A stretch of DNA of 25,599 bases from NCBI GenBank assembly GCA_903929925.1, contig CAIYWO010000184.1, positions 1-25,599 on the forward strand, given 5' to 3'. Below the pieces are notes generated by a model. It saw only the letters and a program-made list of their open reading frames with translations. It was not told where the DNA came from and did not search any database. The translations under genes were made by a program, and so were the position numbers. Origin of the DNA: an uncultured beta proteobacterium. GTDB taxonomy: Bacteria > Pseudomonadota > Gammaproteobacteria > Burkholderiales > Burkholderiaceae_B. Shown here one piece after another: positions 14,966 to 22,922 of the stretch (its first letter is position 1; each line of letters starts with the position of its first letter).

Positions 14966-16585
14966 ATGCACACAACCTATGACTTTGTCATCATTGGCGC
15001 TGGCTCTGCCGGCTGCGTACTCGCCAACCGCTTATCCGCGGACGGAAGACGGACAGTTTTGCTTCTCGAAGCCGGCCCTGCCGACAACAATCCGTGGATT
15101 AAGATTCCAGCAGGTGTGCCACGCATCGTTGCTGACCCGCAGATCACTTGGGGCTATCACTCCGAGCCCGAGCCAGGCCTCAATGGTCGCCAGCTGCACT
15201 GGCCACGCGGCAAAACCCTCGGGGGTTCGAGCAGCATCAATGGCCATGTCTACATGCGCGGCACCCCAGAGGATTACAACGGCTGGCGTGATGCGGGCAA
15301 TCCAGGTTGGGGCTGGGACGACGTCCTGCCTCACTTCAAGGCGACAGAGTGTCACTTCGGCGGAGAATCAGCACTCCATGGGTCTCAGGGGGAGCTCAAA
15401 GTCTCTGCCTTGCAGGAACCTCACCCGGCGTCCCAAGCGTTTGTGGCCGCCGCTGTAAATGCCGGCATTGAACCAAATGATGACTTTAATGGCGTCAAAC
15501 AGGCGGGTGTTGGTTACGTCCAACTGATGATTCATCGGGGTATACGTTCGTCTGCAGCCAGGTCTTTTCTTAAGCCTATTCGCAACAGAAAGAATCTGAC
15601 AGTCGAAGTGAATGCGCTCGTTGAACGCATAGTGATGACCGACAAGCGTGCAACAGGCGTACGCTACGAGCAAAATGGCCAAACCATTGAGGTCACCGCA
15701 GGCGAAGTGATTCTTTCGGCGGGTGCAATTAATTCACCGCAAGTTCTGATGCTGTCCGGTATTGGCCCTGCAGATGAGCTGAGTAAACACGGCATCAGCG
15801 TGGTCCATCCATTACCGGGCGTGGGACAAAACTTACATGACCATGTGTACGTACATGCGATGGCAAAAGTAAAGCCAGAGTTCTCGGTCAATCATAAAAT
15901 TTGCAGCAATCTACGGATGATTCCAGATGTACTGCGCTACCTACTCAGCCGTAAGGGACTGTTGAATTCAGCCGCAGCACAAGTCGCACTCTTTGCAAAG
16001 TCTGGAGTCAACTCCGACAAAGTTGATCTGCAAATGCAGATGCGCCCCTTCAGCATGCTGGGTGCAGGAGGCATGTTTCAGGCAGACAACTTCCCTGCCA
16101 TCACGGCCTCCTGTGGTTTGCTTCACGTGCACTCGGCTGGCTCTGTGACGTTGAAATCTGCAGACTTTCGTCAAGCCCCAAAAATGTTCGCGAGCTACCT
16201 CACGGATCCACGCGACACCGCACCCTTAGTCTTCGGCTTGCGCCTGATCCGCCGCATTTTTACCGAGCCACCGTTTAGGGATATCTGCACAGGCGAAGCC
16301 TTGCCAGGACCCGACAGGAACACAGACGAAGAGCTTATCGCCTACTGTCGTGAACAAGCACAAACGATGTACCACCCGGTCGGCACATGCCGCATGGGTT
16401 CAGATGCCCTCGCCGTGGTGGATCAACGCTTGTGTGTTCACGGCATACTAGGTCTGCGCGTCGTCGATGCTTCAGTGATGCCTAAAGTACCCTCGGGTAA
16501 TACGAGCGCTCCAGTTATTATGGTTGCGAACAAGGCGGCTGAGATGATTATGGAAGACTCTCGCAATTCCTCTCAAAAGAACTGA
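14966..16585 (+). CDS. GMC-family FAD-dependent oxidoreductase (choline/alcohol dehydrogenase-like)
   Basis: This is a 539-residue flavoprotein. The ADP-binding motif is IIGAGSAGCVLANRLS (residues 9-24), followed by LLEAGP. GMC signature 1 is RGKTLGGSSSINGHVYMRG (about 80-98) and signature 2 is GAINSPQVLMLSGIG (about 253-267). The catalytic His is in MYHPVGTCRMG (about 472) and the partner Asn in PSGNTSAPVIMVAN (about 513). The protein has no signal peptide. Relatives oxidise choline, aliphatic or polyethylene-glycol-type alcohols, or act as lipid/fatty alcohol dehydrogenases; the substrate cannot be chosen from sequence. It is the last gene of the MerR-channel-GMC run. Confidence 0.93.
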   Translation: MHTTYDFVIIGAGSAGCVLANRLSADGRRTVLLLEAGPADNNPWIKIPAGVPRIVADPQITWGYHSEPEPGLNGRQLHWPRGKTLGGSSSINGHVYMRGTPEDYNGWRDAGNPGWGWDDVLPHFKATECHFGGESALHGSQGELKVSALQEPHPASQAFVAAAVNAGIEPNDDFNGVKQAGVGYVQLMIHRGIRSSAARSFLKPIRNRKNLTVEVNALVERIVMTDKRATGVRYEQNGQTIEVTAGEVILSAGAINSPQVLMLSGIGPADELSKHGISVVHPLPGVGQNLHDHVYVHAMAKVKPEFSVNHKICSNLRMIPDVLRYLLSRKGLLNSAAAQVALFAKSGVNSDKVDLQMQMRPFSMLGAGGMFQADNFPAITASCGLLHVHSAGSVTLKSADFRQAPKMFASYLTDPRDTAPLVFGLRLIRRIFTEPPFRDICTGEALPGPDRNTDEELIAYCREQAQTMYHPVGTCRMGSDALAVVDQRLCVHGILGLRVVDASVMPKVPSGNTSAPVIMVANKAAEMIMEDSRNSSQKN

Positions 16586-16821
16586 ATCCAGTCATAAACA
16601 ATAAGATTACGCCCAACGAGACGACTTAAAAATACATAACATATTGATTTAATGAGAATTTAGAGAGCATGCACCACACGACAGAGAGAGGGGCGAGTAT
16701 TGTTCATTACACAATTAACTGCTACTATTTATTTGTGCGCAGTTGAGGGTATTACCTAGAGCAAAATCTAGCGAACGCTAACACGTAGCTCAAAATTCTT
16801 AATCTTGGAGAAAACGGAATC
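16586..16821 (+). promoter_or_regulatory. Intergenic region with candidate promoter and leader hairpins before the small Ala/Lys-tail protein gene
   Basis: No gene is supported in these 236 bases. TTGTTC (16700-16705) and TACTAT (16723-16728) are 17 bases apart and would give a leader of about 85 nt. The leader contains two short inverted repeats, CTAGA-N6-TCTAG (16756-16771) and AGCG-AA-CGCT (16770-16779), and ends in a GGAG ribosome site. I see no clear terminator for the upstream GMC gene. Confidence 0.35.
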
Positions 16822-17139
16822 ATGCAAACTCAAGCAAACGACCTGAATGTATTAACGAATGGCGCGAAACTGGTGGGCGAGTCTGTGCTCCCAGGTGCAA
16901 GTCTTCTAATGGACGGACAGTTTTTAGCTGGTGCAGCACATGCCGCAGTTGGCATTGGCGCACGCATCGCGATCGGCCCAGCAGCTGTGGTATTGGTATG
17001 TGCTGATTCGTTCTCGAAATCAGTAACTGACAAGTTCCTGTGGACCCATGTCAAAGATGCAATCGCAGCGCGTAAAGCTGCTCGTGCAGAAAAGGCCGCA
17101 GCGAAAGCCGCAGCAGCAGCAGAAGTTCAGGCTGTTTAA
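16822..17139 (+). CDS. Small hydrophobic protein with Ala/Lys-rich tail (DUF6072-like)
   Basis: This is a 105-residue protein. After a short polar start, residues 30-70 (GASLLMDGQFLAGAAHAAVG, then IGARIAIGPAAVVLVCADSF) form a glycine/alanine-rich hydrophobic hairpin likely to be membrane-inserted, ending in the ADSFSKSVTDKFLW element. The last 25 residues are almost entirely Ala, Lys and Glu and should form a charged cytoplasmic helix. The pattern fits what I recall of DUF6072, a family without known function; that name is tentative. It has its own promoter-like region, a GGAG ribosome site and a strong terminator immediately after, so it looks like a monocistronic gene, possibly well expressed. 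Confidence 0.8.
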   Translation: MQTQANDLNVLTNGAKLVGESVLPGASLLMDGQFLAGAAHAAVGIGARIAIGPAAVVLVCADSFSKSVTDKFLWTHVKDAIAARKAARAEKAAAKAAAAAEVQAV

Positions 17140-17159
17140 AAATATTTTTAGTTTTTGTG

Positions 17160-17196
17160 AAAAGGGCAGATGAATATTCATCTGCTCTTTTTTTTT
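17160..17196 (+). terminator. Rho-independent terminator, possibly bidirectional
   Basis: A perfect palindrome GCAGATGAAT/ATTCATCTGC (17166-17185) is extended by AAAAGGG/CTCTTTT with one wobble pair. It is followed on the plus strand by a run of eight or more T. On the minus strand CCTTTTC follows, so it could also serve the ATP-grasp gene ending at 17244. Confidence 0.88.
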
Positions 17197-17243
17197 GAAC
17201 CAACCGCTTCGCAACTGCGGATAATCACGTACCGCCTCGAGCA

Positions 17244-18590
17244 CTACGATCCGCTAGCTGGGTAGCTGTAAAGCTGAGTGATTAGCTCGTCAACGTCGCG
17301 CTCAAGCACAGCTAGCAATCGCTCACGAGAAATATCTGTTCGCGAGTAGTGCCCCGCAGCGCCACCACTGAGCACACTGCCCTTTGGGTACCAAGCAGCC
17401 GCGTAGTGGGTTCCCACTTTATCGAATGGTGTTGAAGTACCAATTTCAAAGGCGTCGCCTAGCGTTGCATTCGCGCGATAAGGCATGATTTTGCTATGTG
17501 CCCAACAAAAGGGCGGGGAAAACTTTTTATCTTGTAGCGCAGGCAAGGCCTCATCAAAAATGGCTCTTTGCTCGAGATCAACAAGATCGATTTCCTTAGA
17601 CATCAGGACATTGCACTGGTACGACCCCTGCCTTCTAGGATTTAGATCAAGGGCATAACAATGTCCGGCACTCGTAATCAAGAAATCTAGTCCAAATAGA
17701 CCTCGAAATCCGTGTTGTGACAAGTAATTACCGACAGCCTCTGTCATCTCAACGATCATAGAGCGATGCCGCTTGTCAACGCTTGAGGGATAGATGTTAC
17801 CGAGGTACTGATGACCACGCAAAATCTGATCTGTTATGCACACCACAAGGGTATTATTTTCGCCCAGGACAATTGCACTAGCATTTGGCGCATTCACAAT
17901 GTCTTTCAATAATCTTGCGGCAATAAAATGATTGCTTTTGTTTAGAGACCGTATGCTTTCAAAATATGACGTCAGTTCGTGACGTGATTCGATCCTTTTG
18001 CTATCACTCCCAGCGGAAGAGAATGCAGCTGAAAGAAAAAATGGATATTCAGTATGCTTAGCGTGTAATTCGTCATAGCTCGAATACACCCAAGTATGAT
18101 TCATTGAAAAACCCAAATGGCGGAAGACATTCAAATGCTCAGCTTTATCATCAAATCTTGCAGCAACGGCAGGATCTGGGCCAAGAACTTTAACCTTTGG
18201 ATGATCGAAGGCCAATCCGACACTCGTCAGACTGAGCACAAACACCTGTTCTTGTTTAACAAGTAGCTTAGCGATGAGTTCACGAACGAACTCGTTACTA
18301 CTGAACTGCCTATTTAAGTCATCAGCTGCCAGGACACTAAATGTGTCTGCCGACGGACTCGAAGTCTCAAAACCCGGATCTGGATGCGGCTTGATGACAA
18401 TGTAATTTTCATCTTCAAACAAGTCGCTATGGCGCGAAGGAAGAACAAAGATCGGCTTAAAATTTACGCCAAATCTCTTTTTTAAATTGGCCTCCCAAAT
18501 AGGATGTAATGGGTGATAACGATCCGACAAGAGATTGAAGTAATACGCATTTTGATCAGTTAGCAGACTTTCGCTCAACTTCGAAGACAT
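17244..18590 (-). CDS. ATP-grasp family ligase of unknown substrate
   Basis: This is a 448-residue protein. The Mg-ATP site of the ATP-grasp fold is clear at GLFGLDFLITSAGHCYALDL then NPRRQGS (residues 297-323), giving acidic ligands near D302 and D315 and the N317-P-R pair. The expected ATP-lysine strand around residues 182-196 reads YPFFLSAAFSSAGSD, with no Lys where many family members have one. Residues 1-140 form a pre-ATP-grasp region, and the C-terminal 80 residues (GTSTPFDKVGTHYAAAWYPK onward) resemble the C-terminal lobe of carboxylate-amine ligases. The general reaction is ATP-dependent joining of a carboxylate to an amine. It is the last gene of a minus-strand run with ABC permeases and a methyltransferase, 75 bases downstream of the short permease. 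Confidence 0.8.
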   Translation of the reverse strand: MSSKLSESLLTDQNAYYFNLLSDRYHPLHPIWEANLKKRFGVNFKPIFVLPSRHSDLFEDENYIVIKPHPDPGFETSSPSADTFSVLAADDLNRQFSSNEFVRELIAKLLVKQEQVFVLSLTSVGLAFDHPKVKVLGPDPAVAARFDDKAEHLNVFRHLGFSMNHTWVYSSYDELHAKHTEYPFFLSAAFSSAGSDSKRIESRHELTSYFESIRSLNKSNHFIAARLLKDIVNAPNASAIVLGENNTLVVCITDQILRGHQYLGNIYPSSVDKRHRSMIVEMTEAVGNYLSQHGFRGLFGLDFLITSAGHCYALDLNPRRQGSYQCNVLMSKEIDLVDLEQRAIFDEALPALQDKKFSPPFCWAHSKIMPYRANATLGDAFEIGTSTPFDKVGTHYAAAWYPKGSVLSGGAAGHYSRTDISRERLLAVLERDVDELITQLYSYPASGS

Positions 18591-18665
18591 TTGTAAATTC
18601 CAATCGAAGAATAGTGAATTACCGAAAGACCAAAGCGAGACACCAATACATGCTCAAGCTTAAGA

Positions 18666-19307
18666 CTAAGACTGAGGCTGCTTGGAAAACCTTGATATCA
18701 ACGCAGCTCTGACGAGATTTACGACCACAAATCCAGACTGCATGATAATTCCAAAGCAGATAATTCCAACTGCAAATAACATCAAGCGCTGATCAATAGC
18801 CTCTATCCGCATCGCGTAACGCACAAGCGTTGCAACACCCTCCGTTACGCCAATTGCGGCACCGGAAGCTGAAGACATAATCAATACGAAATACATTCGC
18901 ATTAAGTTAGGAAGCAGTTGAAGCGCAGTAATAATCTGCCCGAGTCGCCACTGCCGAACCGATTCTAAAAAATGATCAAAGACGTATGCGACGGCATAAG
19001 GCAAGAGCGACAGAACAACAATTGAAACATTGGATAAAGGCCAGGTTGATCCAGCAATGACAATTTGTCTAGGTAGCAGATAAAGCAGACTAATCATCAC
19101 AAGAAAAGTCGGCATTGCACGAATCAACGCAATAAAGAAGCCTATGCTCTTGCCTACGAAACCTCCTGCCAAACTAAACCCAACGAGTGAACCACCTATT
19201 AACAGGCTAAAAAGCAATGTTAAAGAAGCGATCTTGAAATTAACCAGCATCCCACTGGCAAGCGCGCCGATAAAGCCTTGCGGAATAAAACTGAGAATAT
19301 CATTCAC
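18666..19307 (-). CDS. Amino-acid-type ABC transporter permease (short subunit), GTG start
   Basis: This 213-residue inner-membrane protein has about five hydrophobic helices: FKIASLTLLFSLLIGGSLVG, SIGFFIALIRAMPTFLVMIS, VSIVVLSLLPYAVAYVFDHF and two C-terminal ones. The segment LIRAMPTFLVMISLLYLLP is the hallmark of His/Glu/Gln-type (HAAT) permeases, which usually read RGTPLLVQL. The EAA-like loop ESVRQWRLGQIITALQLLP is recognisable but weak. I chose the GTG at 19307 since it overlaps the upstream stop as GTGAATGA and has GGAG 7 bases before it; a longer reading from 19385 would sit inside the previous gene. It should pair with the permease half of the fusion protein. Confidence 0.82.
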   Translation of the reverse strand: MNDILSFIPQGFIGALASGMLVNFKIASLTLLFSLLIGGSLVGFSLAGGFVGKSIGFFIALIRAMPTFLVMISLLYLLPRQIVIAGSTWPLSNVSIVVLSLLPYAVAYVFDHFLESVRQWRLGQIITALQLLPNLMRMYFVLIMSSASGAAIGVTEGVATLVRYAMRIEAIDQRLMLFAVGIICFGIIMQSGFVVVNLVRAALISRFSKQPQS

Positions 19308-20967
19308 GGACAATCTCCGATTTGGATCCGCGTCTCGCCATCCACTCTCCTGCCTTACCGCACAACCAAACGACCACAAAAACAATGCCCATATAAAACA
19401 GCATTAGAAAGATGTATGTTGCGAGCCGAGAGCCTGAAAAGGAACTGATATCAGTCATCGACGTGAGCAATTCGGGTGCACCGATAAAGCTTGCCGCAGG
19501 CAACGCCTTACTGGCGTTAACAAGAAAAGCTTGCAACTGAATACGTGAGCGACGCAGTGCTTCAACATAGAGTCCAAGTGAGCGCTCAGGACTACTACCA
19601 CAGATACTTATGACAGACTCGGAGATAGACTGACCAGCATTTGCGCCATTCATAAGGCCGATCACAAAGATACAAACAGCCAAGCTCAGGCCTACCGAAT
19701 AAGAGAGGAAGGCCGTAACAAGAACAAGACCAATTACCAATGCTAGAACAAAAGGGGTGGACTGGGCAGCTACGACAATTAAGCTAGTTGGCCAGCGCAG
19801 GATCCGGCTCGGTGAACTTAGCGCCCAACCCACAAGGCAGGCAATGAGCAATGTTGCCGTTAACCCGCCGACGAGCAAAATAATTGTGTATAGAACACCC
19901 GTCTTAAAAAGAGTCCAGCCCGAGACTGTAGTGAGCCATGGTAACGAAATGTCGACACCCGTGAGGTTTGAAGTAAAAGTTTCAATCTCTTTCACGAAAC
20001 CGCTGAACCATGTGGGCTTAAGAACGGTATCGAGCGGTGGAAGTATGCATTGCGGGTTGGAGTTACCGATTGAACGATTACAGATATCCTGCGTCCAAGT
20101 TTTACGCTGATCTTCAAGAAACTGGGCGTTGATGTTATTGGCCTGTGCGAGCTCGAGCAACTCGCCATCGCGATGCATAATTTGAAATATCAGACTCAAA
20201 GCAAGCGCTAAGTCTTTTGCGTTATCTTTTGGGACAGCTGCACCCCAAGGTACGGGAGCAAAACGAAACTTTGTATCAAACTGCTTTGCGAACTCCGGCT
20301 TACTGTAAAGCCCAGCAAAATAACTGTCATCATGCGCCGCTAACTCGCACGCACCGGATTCAAGCGCCGCTTGTAACTTAGCCGAACCGTCAAAAAGCAT
20401 CAGACGAAGGCCTTTGCCGATCAAGCCAGCATTTTGATATGAACCAACCGTCACGCAGACTGTACGGCCAGTCAGTCCACCCCAATCGACGGCTCGAATA
20501 TCCCGTTCGCCCATGATTTCAGTCATGGAGGCATAGTAATGGGGTCTGACAAAAGTAACCTGACTGTCGCGTTGTGTCGTATGTCCCAAGGTAGAGAGAA
20601 CAACATCTACGCGTGTCTCAGCGAGCGCACCGATTCTATTCGCTCCCGTGACTGCAACGAATATCGCATCAACGCCTAATTTAGCGGCAATGCGTCTGGC
20701 GATATCCACTTCATAACCAGACCACTGACCATCTTTCTCAAATCCGAACCCTGCATACCTTGCGTTCAGCCCGAAACGAATCCGCTTCGCACACAGTACG
20801 GTGTGCAACAAATCAGCTTTTTCCAATTTGCAGTTACCGACAGCAGACGAGAGAAGGTTTTTTAACGCGTCATCCGGAGATAGCAATTCTTGAGCCAACC
20901 CCGGTTTGCCTGCAGTCAGCAGCACACTCAGGAGGAGAAGAATCCTACAAAACGATCGGGTAAGCAC
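19300..20967 (-). CDS. ABC transporter substrate-binding protein/permease fusion (SBP family 3 + HAAT-type permease)
   Basis: This is a single protein of 555 residues. From the preferred GTG at 20967 it has a signal peptide (VLTRSFCRILLLLSVLLTAG), then a family-3 solute-binding domain (residues about 40-290: RFGLNARYAGFGFEKDGQWS, GYEVDIARRIAAKLG, VDVVLSTLGHTTQR). From about residue 340 comes a permease domain with five to six helices (LFKTGVLYTIILLVGGLTAT) and an EAA-like loop SLGLYVEALRRSRIQLQAFL. Such fusions tether the receptor to the translocator. The expected motif AQSTPFVLALVIG again points to amino-acid-type cargo. GTG at 21012 is an alternative start. It lies downstream of the methyltransferase and overlaps the short permease; no ATPase gene is linked. 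Confidence 0.87.
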   Translation of the reverse strand: MLTRSFCRILLLLSVLLTAGKPGLAQELLSPDDALKNLLSSAVGNCKLEKADLLHTVLCAKRIRFGLNARYAGFGFEKDGQWSGYEVDIARRIAAKLGVDAIFVAVTGANRIGALAETRVDVVLSTLGHTTQRDSQVTFVRPHYYASMTEIMGERDIRAVDWGGLTGRTVCVTVGSYQNAGLIGKGLRLMLFDGSAKLQAALESGACELAAHDDSYFAGLYSKPEFAKQFDTKFRFAPVPWGAAVPKDNAKDLALALSLIFQIMHRDGELLELAQANNINAQFLEDQRKTWTQDICNRSIGNSNPQCILPPLDTVLKPTWFSGFVKEIETFTSNLTGVDISLPWLTTVSGWTLFKTGVLYTIILLVGGLTATLLIACLVGWALSSPSRILRWPTSLIVVAAQSTPFVLALVIGLVLVTAFLSYSVGLSLAVCIFVIGLMNGANAGQSISESVISICGSSPERSLGLYVEALRRSRIQLQAFLVNASKALPAASFIGAPELLTSMTDISSFSGSRLATYIFLMLFYMGIVFVVVWLCGKAGEWMARRGSKSEIVRE

Positions 20968-21018
20968 AGTGACATCCAAAATATGTGTTCGATTTGATGC
21001 TAACGAAAGCACATCGGA

Positions 21019-21720
21019 TTATTCGTGACCAGCGAAAACGCGTCGGAACTCCACAATATGCACTTCAGCAAACACGTACTCACCGTAAGAAACTATAGAC
21101 TTACCTACCCTGCCGACAACCACCTCTGGAGCCAGTTTATTCAAGCGGTCCATGGAGTAAGTCAGAAGCCTTGTCATGGCAATTTTTGCCTCAAACCCAG
21201 AGGCCTGAAGTATCGCGATAGTCTTAGCGACATCGATAGGGTCAAAGTGGGTAATTAACCCCCAGCCGTCCACCGTTAAATGAGCCGCGAGCCCATTTAG
21301 AAATCGGTCAAGCACAGCTCGCCCATCCGGTCCCCCAAAACTCCAGGTCTCGGGACGACCATCGGGTATCGGCTTTTCAAAGGGCCCCTGAGGTAAGTTG
21401 GCCACTATGACATCGAATACTCGACCATCTAGCACTGACCACATGTCCCCTGTGTGTAAATCTGCTATGTCTAGATATCCCTCGGCACCCAAGGTTTGTT
21501 TACTGACGCCTATTGCGTCAGGCTCGATATCGACACCACTGACCCTCTGGGCACCCTCTTTTGCCAAGGCCGCCAGTACCACTCCGGATCCACAACCAAT
21601 TTCTAGAGCGGATTTGCCTTTAATGCGGGCACTCTCCAGCCTTATCTGCTGAATGAGCATCGCTGTGTACTCACTAGGACGAAATGCTAAGTTTTTCTTC
21701 ACTATCGAGATCCAGCCCAA
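21019..21720 (-). CDS. Class I SAM-dependent methyltransferase, PrmC/HemK-like
   Basis: This is a Rossmann methyltransferase of about 233 residues. SAM motif I is ALEIGCGSGVVLAAL (residues 38-52) and the acidic residue after strand 2 is in VSGVDIEPDAI (60-70). The post-motif IV signature is VANLPQGPF (106-114), which resembles the NPPY of N-methyltransferases acting on glutamine or DNA but reads NLPQ. An N-terminal FRPSEYT recalls the PAEDT element of HemK2-type enzymes. No ATG precedes this N-terminal element: TTG at 21720 or GTG at 21702 are the options, and ATG at 21660 would remove it. It lies between a solute-binding protein and the binding-protein/permease fusion, suggesting a role in the same pathway. 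The methyl acceptor is unknown. Confidence 0.8.
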   Translation of the reverse strand: MGWISIVKKNLAFRPSEYTAMLIQQIRLESARIKGKSALEIGCGSGVVLAALAKEGAQRVSGVDIEPDAIGVSKQTLGAEGYLDIADLHTGDMWSVLDGRVFDVIVANLPQGPFEKPIPDGRPETWSFGGPDGRAVLDRFLNGLAAHLTVDGWGLITHFDPIDVAKTIAILQASGFEAKIAMTRLLTYSMDRLNKLAPEVVVGRVGKSIVSYGEYVFAEVHIVEFRRVFAGHE

Positions 21721-21833
21721 ACTCTACTTATGCATAAGAAAACAACACGGCGCTATATTTTTCCACAAAATATCTTGCCTAAAGCTCGCGGGCAAAAGCT
21801 TCGCTATCAAAGCTTGAATCGCCAGAACAATCT

Positions 21834-22679
21834 CTACTTTGCCGTTGACGTTGACGTTGGCGTTGGCGTTGACGTTGACGTTGACGTTGGCATTGGCGCT
21901 GGCATTGGCGGTTGACTTTCGTTAAAAATGCTCCGGTACTTCTTTAAAAGCATGAAATACTGATTTTTCTTTCTGGCCTTTTCAATTTCATGTCCGACCT
22001 TTTCTTTCAAAAGGGTAGCGCATTTTGAGCGTTTAGAAAAAGCAAAAAACGTATCTATTCGAAATGGATAAGTCGCCAAAACTTGAACCTTATCGCCAAT
22101 ATCACGTCGGTATATTTCCGAGGAGGCAGAGTCCTCATAGGCCAGAATATAGTCGACTTCTCGGGCTAAAAGGCGCCGAAACGACTCTTCAAGCCCGGGC
22201 GATCGGCTCAAGTTCAATTCTTTTTCAACAAACGTCCCGAACGTGCTGTCACCAAAGGTCACCCCTGCTCCTGCGACCCCTCTTCTCCCTTTTAAATCTG
22301 CATATTGATTGAGCTGGAACTGCTCACCTCGTCGAACTATCACAAATAAAAATTGATAGGCATACGCCGGGTATACATAAGTCAAATAGCGAGCACGATC
22401 CGAAGACCAACCCGCAGAAATAATCATATCTACTTCACCTGCCCGCACCGCAGCTAGGGACTCAGCCCAAGTGGGAAAACGCACAATCTTTACGTTTTTA
22501 ACCCCGGCCGCTTTTAGTGTAATCTGCGCCAGTTCGACCCCAGCGCCAATGAGTTCGCCATCGAGCACCCAAGAAGCAGGAGCATCTCCGGAGGGGCCTG
22601 AAATACTAACCGTGTCACAAGTCTGCGCCCATGTGGAGCTGACTAACAGGGTACCGATAATAAAGAGGATCGATCTCAT
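21834..22679 (-). CDS. Family-3 periplasmic solute-binding protein with Pro/Thr/Ser repeat tail
   Basis: This 281-residue protein has a signal peptide (MRSILFIIGTLLVSSTWAQ) followed by a type II solute-binding fold: GAGVELAQITLKAAGVKNVK, GEVDMIISAGWSSDRARYLT (the usual second lobe entry) and AREVDYILAYEDSASSE. The short loops and the GWSSD..R..Y pattern are typical of amino-acid binding proteins. The final 24 residues are a run of Pro-Met/Pro-Thr/Ser-Thr units encoded by a hexanucleotide repeat, a flexible tail outside the fold. It heads the minus-strand series. It is shorter than and distinct from the binding domain in the fusion protein, so two receptors may feed one channel. Confidence 0.85.
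   Translation of the reverse strand: MRSILFIIGTLLVSSTWAQTCDTVSISGPSGDAPASWVLDGELIGAGVELAQITLKAAGVKNVKIVRFPTWAESLAAVRAGEVDMIISAGWSSDRARYLTYVYPAYAYQFLFVIVRRGEQFQLNQYADLKGRRGVAGAGVTFGDSTFGTFVEKELNLSRSPGLEESFRRLLAREVDYILAYEDSASSEIYRRDIGDKVQVLATYPFRIDTFFAFSKRSKCATLLKEKVGHEIEKARKKNQYFMLLKKYRSIFNESQPPMPAPMPTSTSTSTPTPTSTSTAK
21841..21912. repeat. Hexanucleotide tandem repeat (about 12 units of GACGTT and variants)
   Basis: Twelve consecutive 6-base units run from 21841 to 21912. Eight are GACGTT, GGCGTT or GCCGTT, and the rest are diverged GGCATT, GGCGCT and GGCGGT at the gene's proximal end. They encode the Pro/Thr/Ser tail of the minus-strand binding protein. Because the unit is 6 bases, slippage changes tail length by two residues without a frameshift. 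Confidence 0.92.
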
Positions 22680-22886
22680 TTTTTTTTCACGAAGGAAGAG
22701 GTCATTTCATGCGATTTACGAGAAATCCAAAACACCGCTAATGCTAAGACTTTATCGTTTTTGGCTCGACTAGTACTGCAAGTGTACTGTGATTCCCTCG
22801 AAGAATTCGTACCATTTGCACCTAGTTTGCAATCAGTGTCCGCATACTATCAATTATTTGAACGTGCACCTCTTTCATTTTTAAAG

Positions 22887-22906
22887 ATGCGAGCTCATGC
22901 GAGCTC
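22887..22906. repeat. Perfect 10-bp tandem duplication
   Basis: ATGCGAGCTC occurs twice head to tail (22887-22896 and 22897-22906), one helical turn apart, 17 bases upstream of the candidate -35 box of the DUF697 gene. The rest of the 281-base spacer 22680-22960 holds no convincing gene. Confidence 0.7.
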
Positions 22907-22922
22907 AGTAGGGTATCGTCAA

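Noticed and set aside
16822..17139. Phasin (polyhydroxyalkanoate granule protein)
   Set aside because: The Ala/Lys tail is suggestive, but the Gly-rich hydrophobic hairpin does not fit phasins, which are largely amphipathic helices without membrane segments.
21796..21815. AAGCTT-N8-AAGCTT hairpin after the binding-protein gene as a terminator
   Set aside because: The six-base arms are self-palindromic and AT-rich and only a short T run follows; too weak to call.
21730..21915. Plus-strand open frame ending in a Val/Asp/Gly repeat
   Set aside because: It is the opposite strand of the hexanucleotide repeat in the binding-protein gene; no ribosome site or family supports it.
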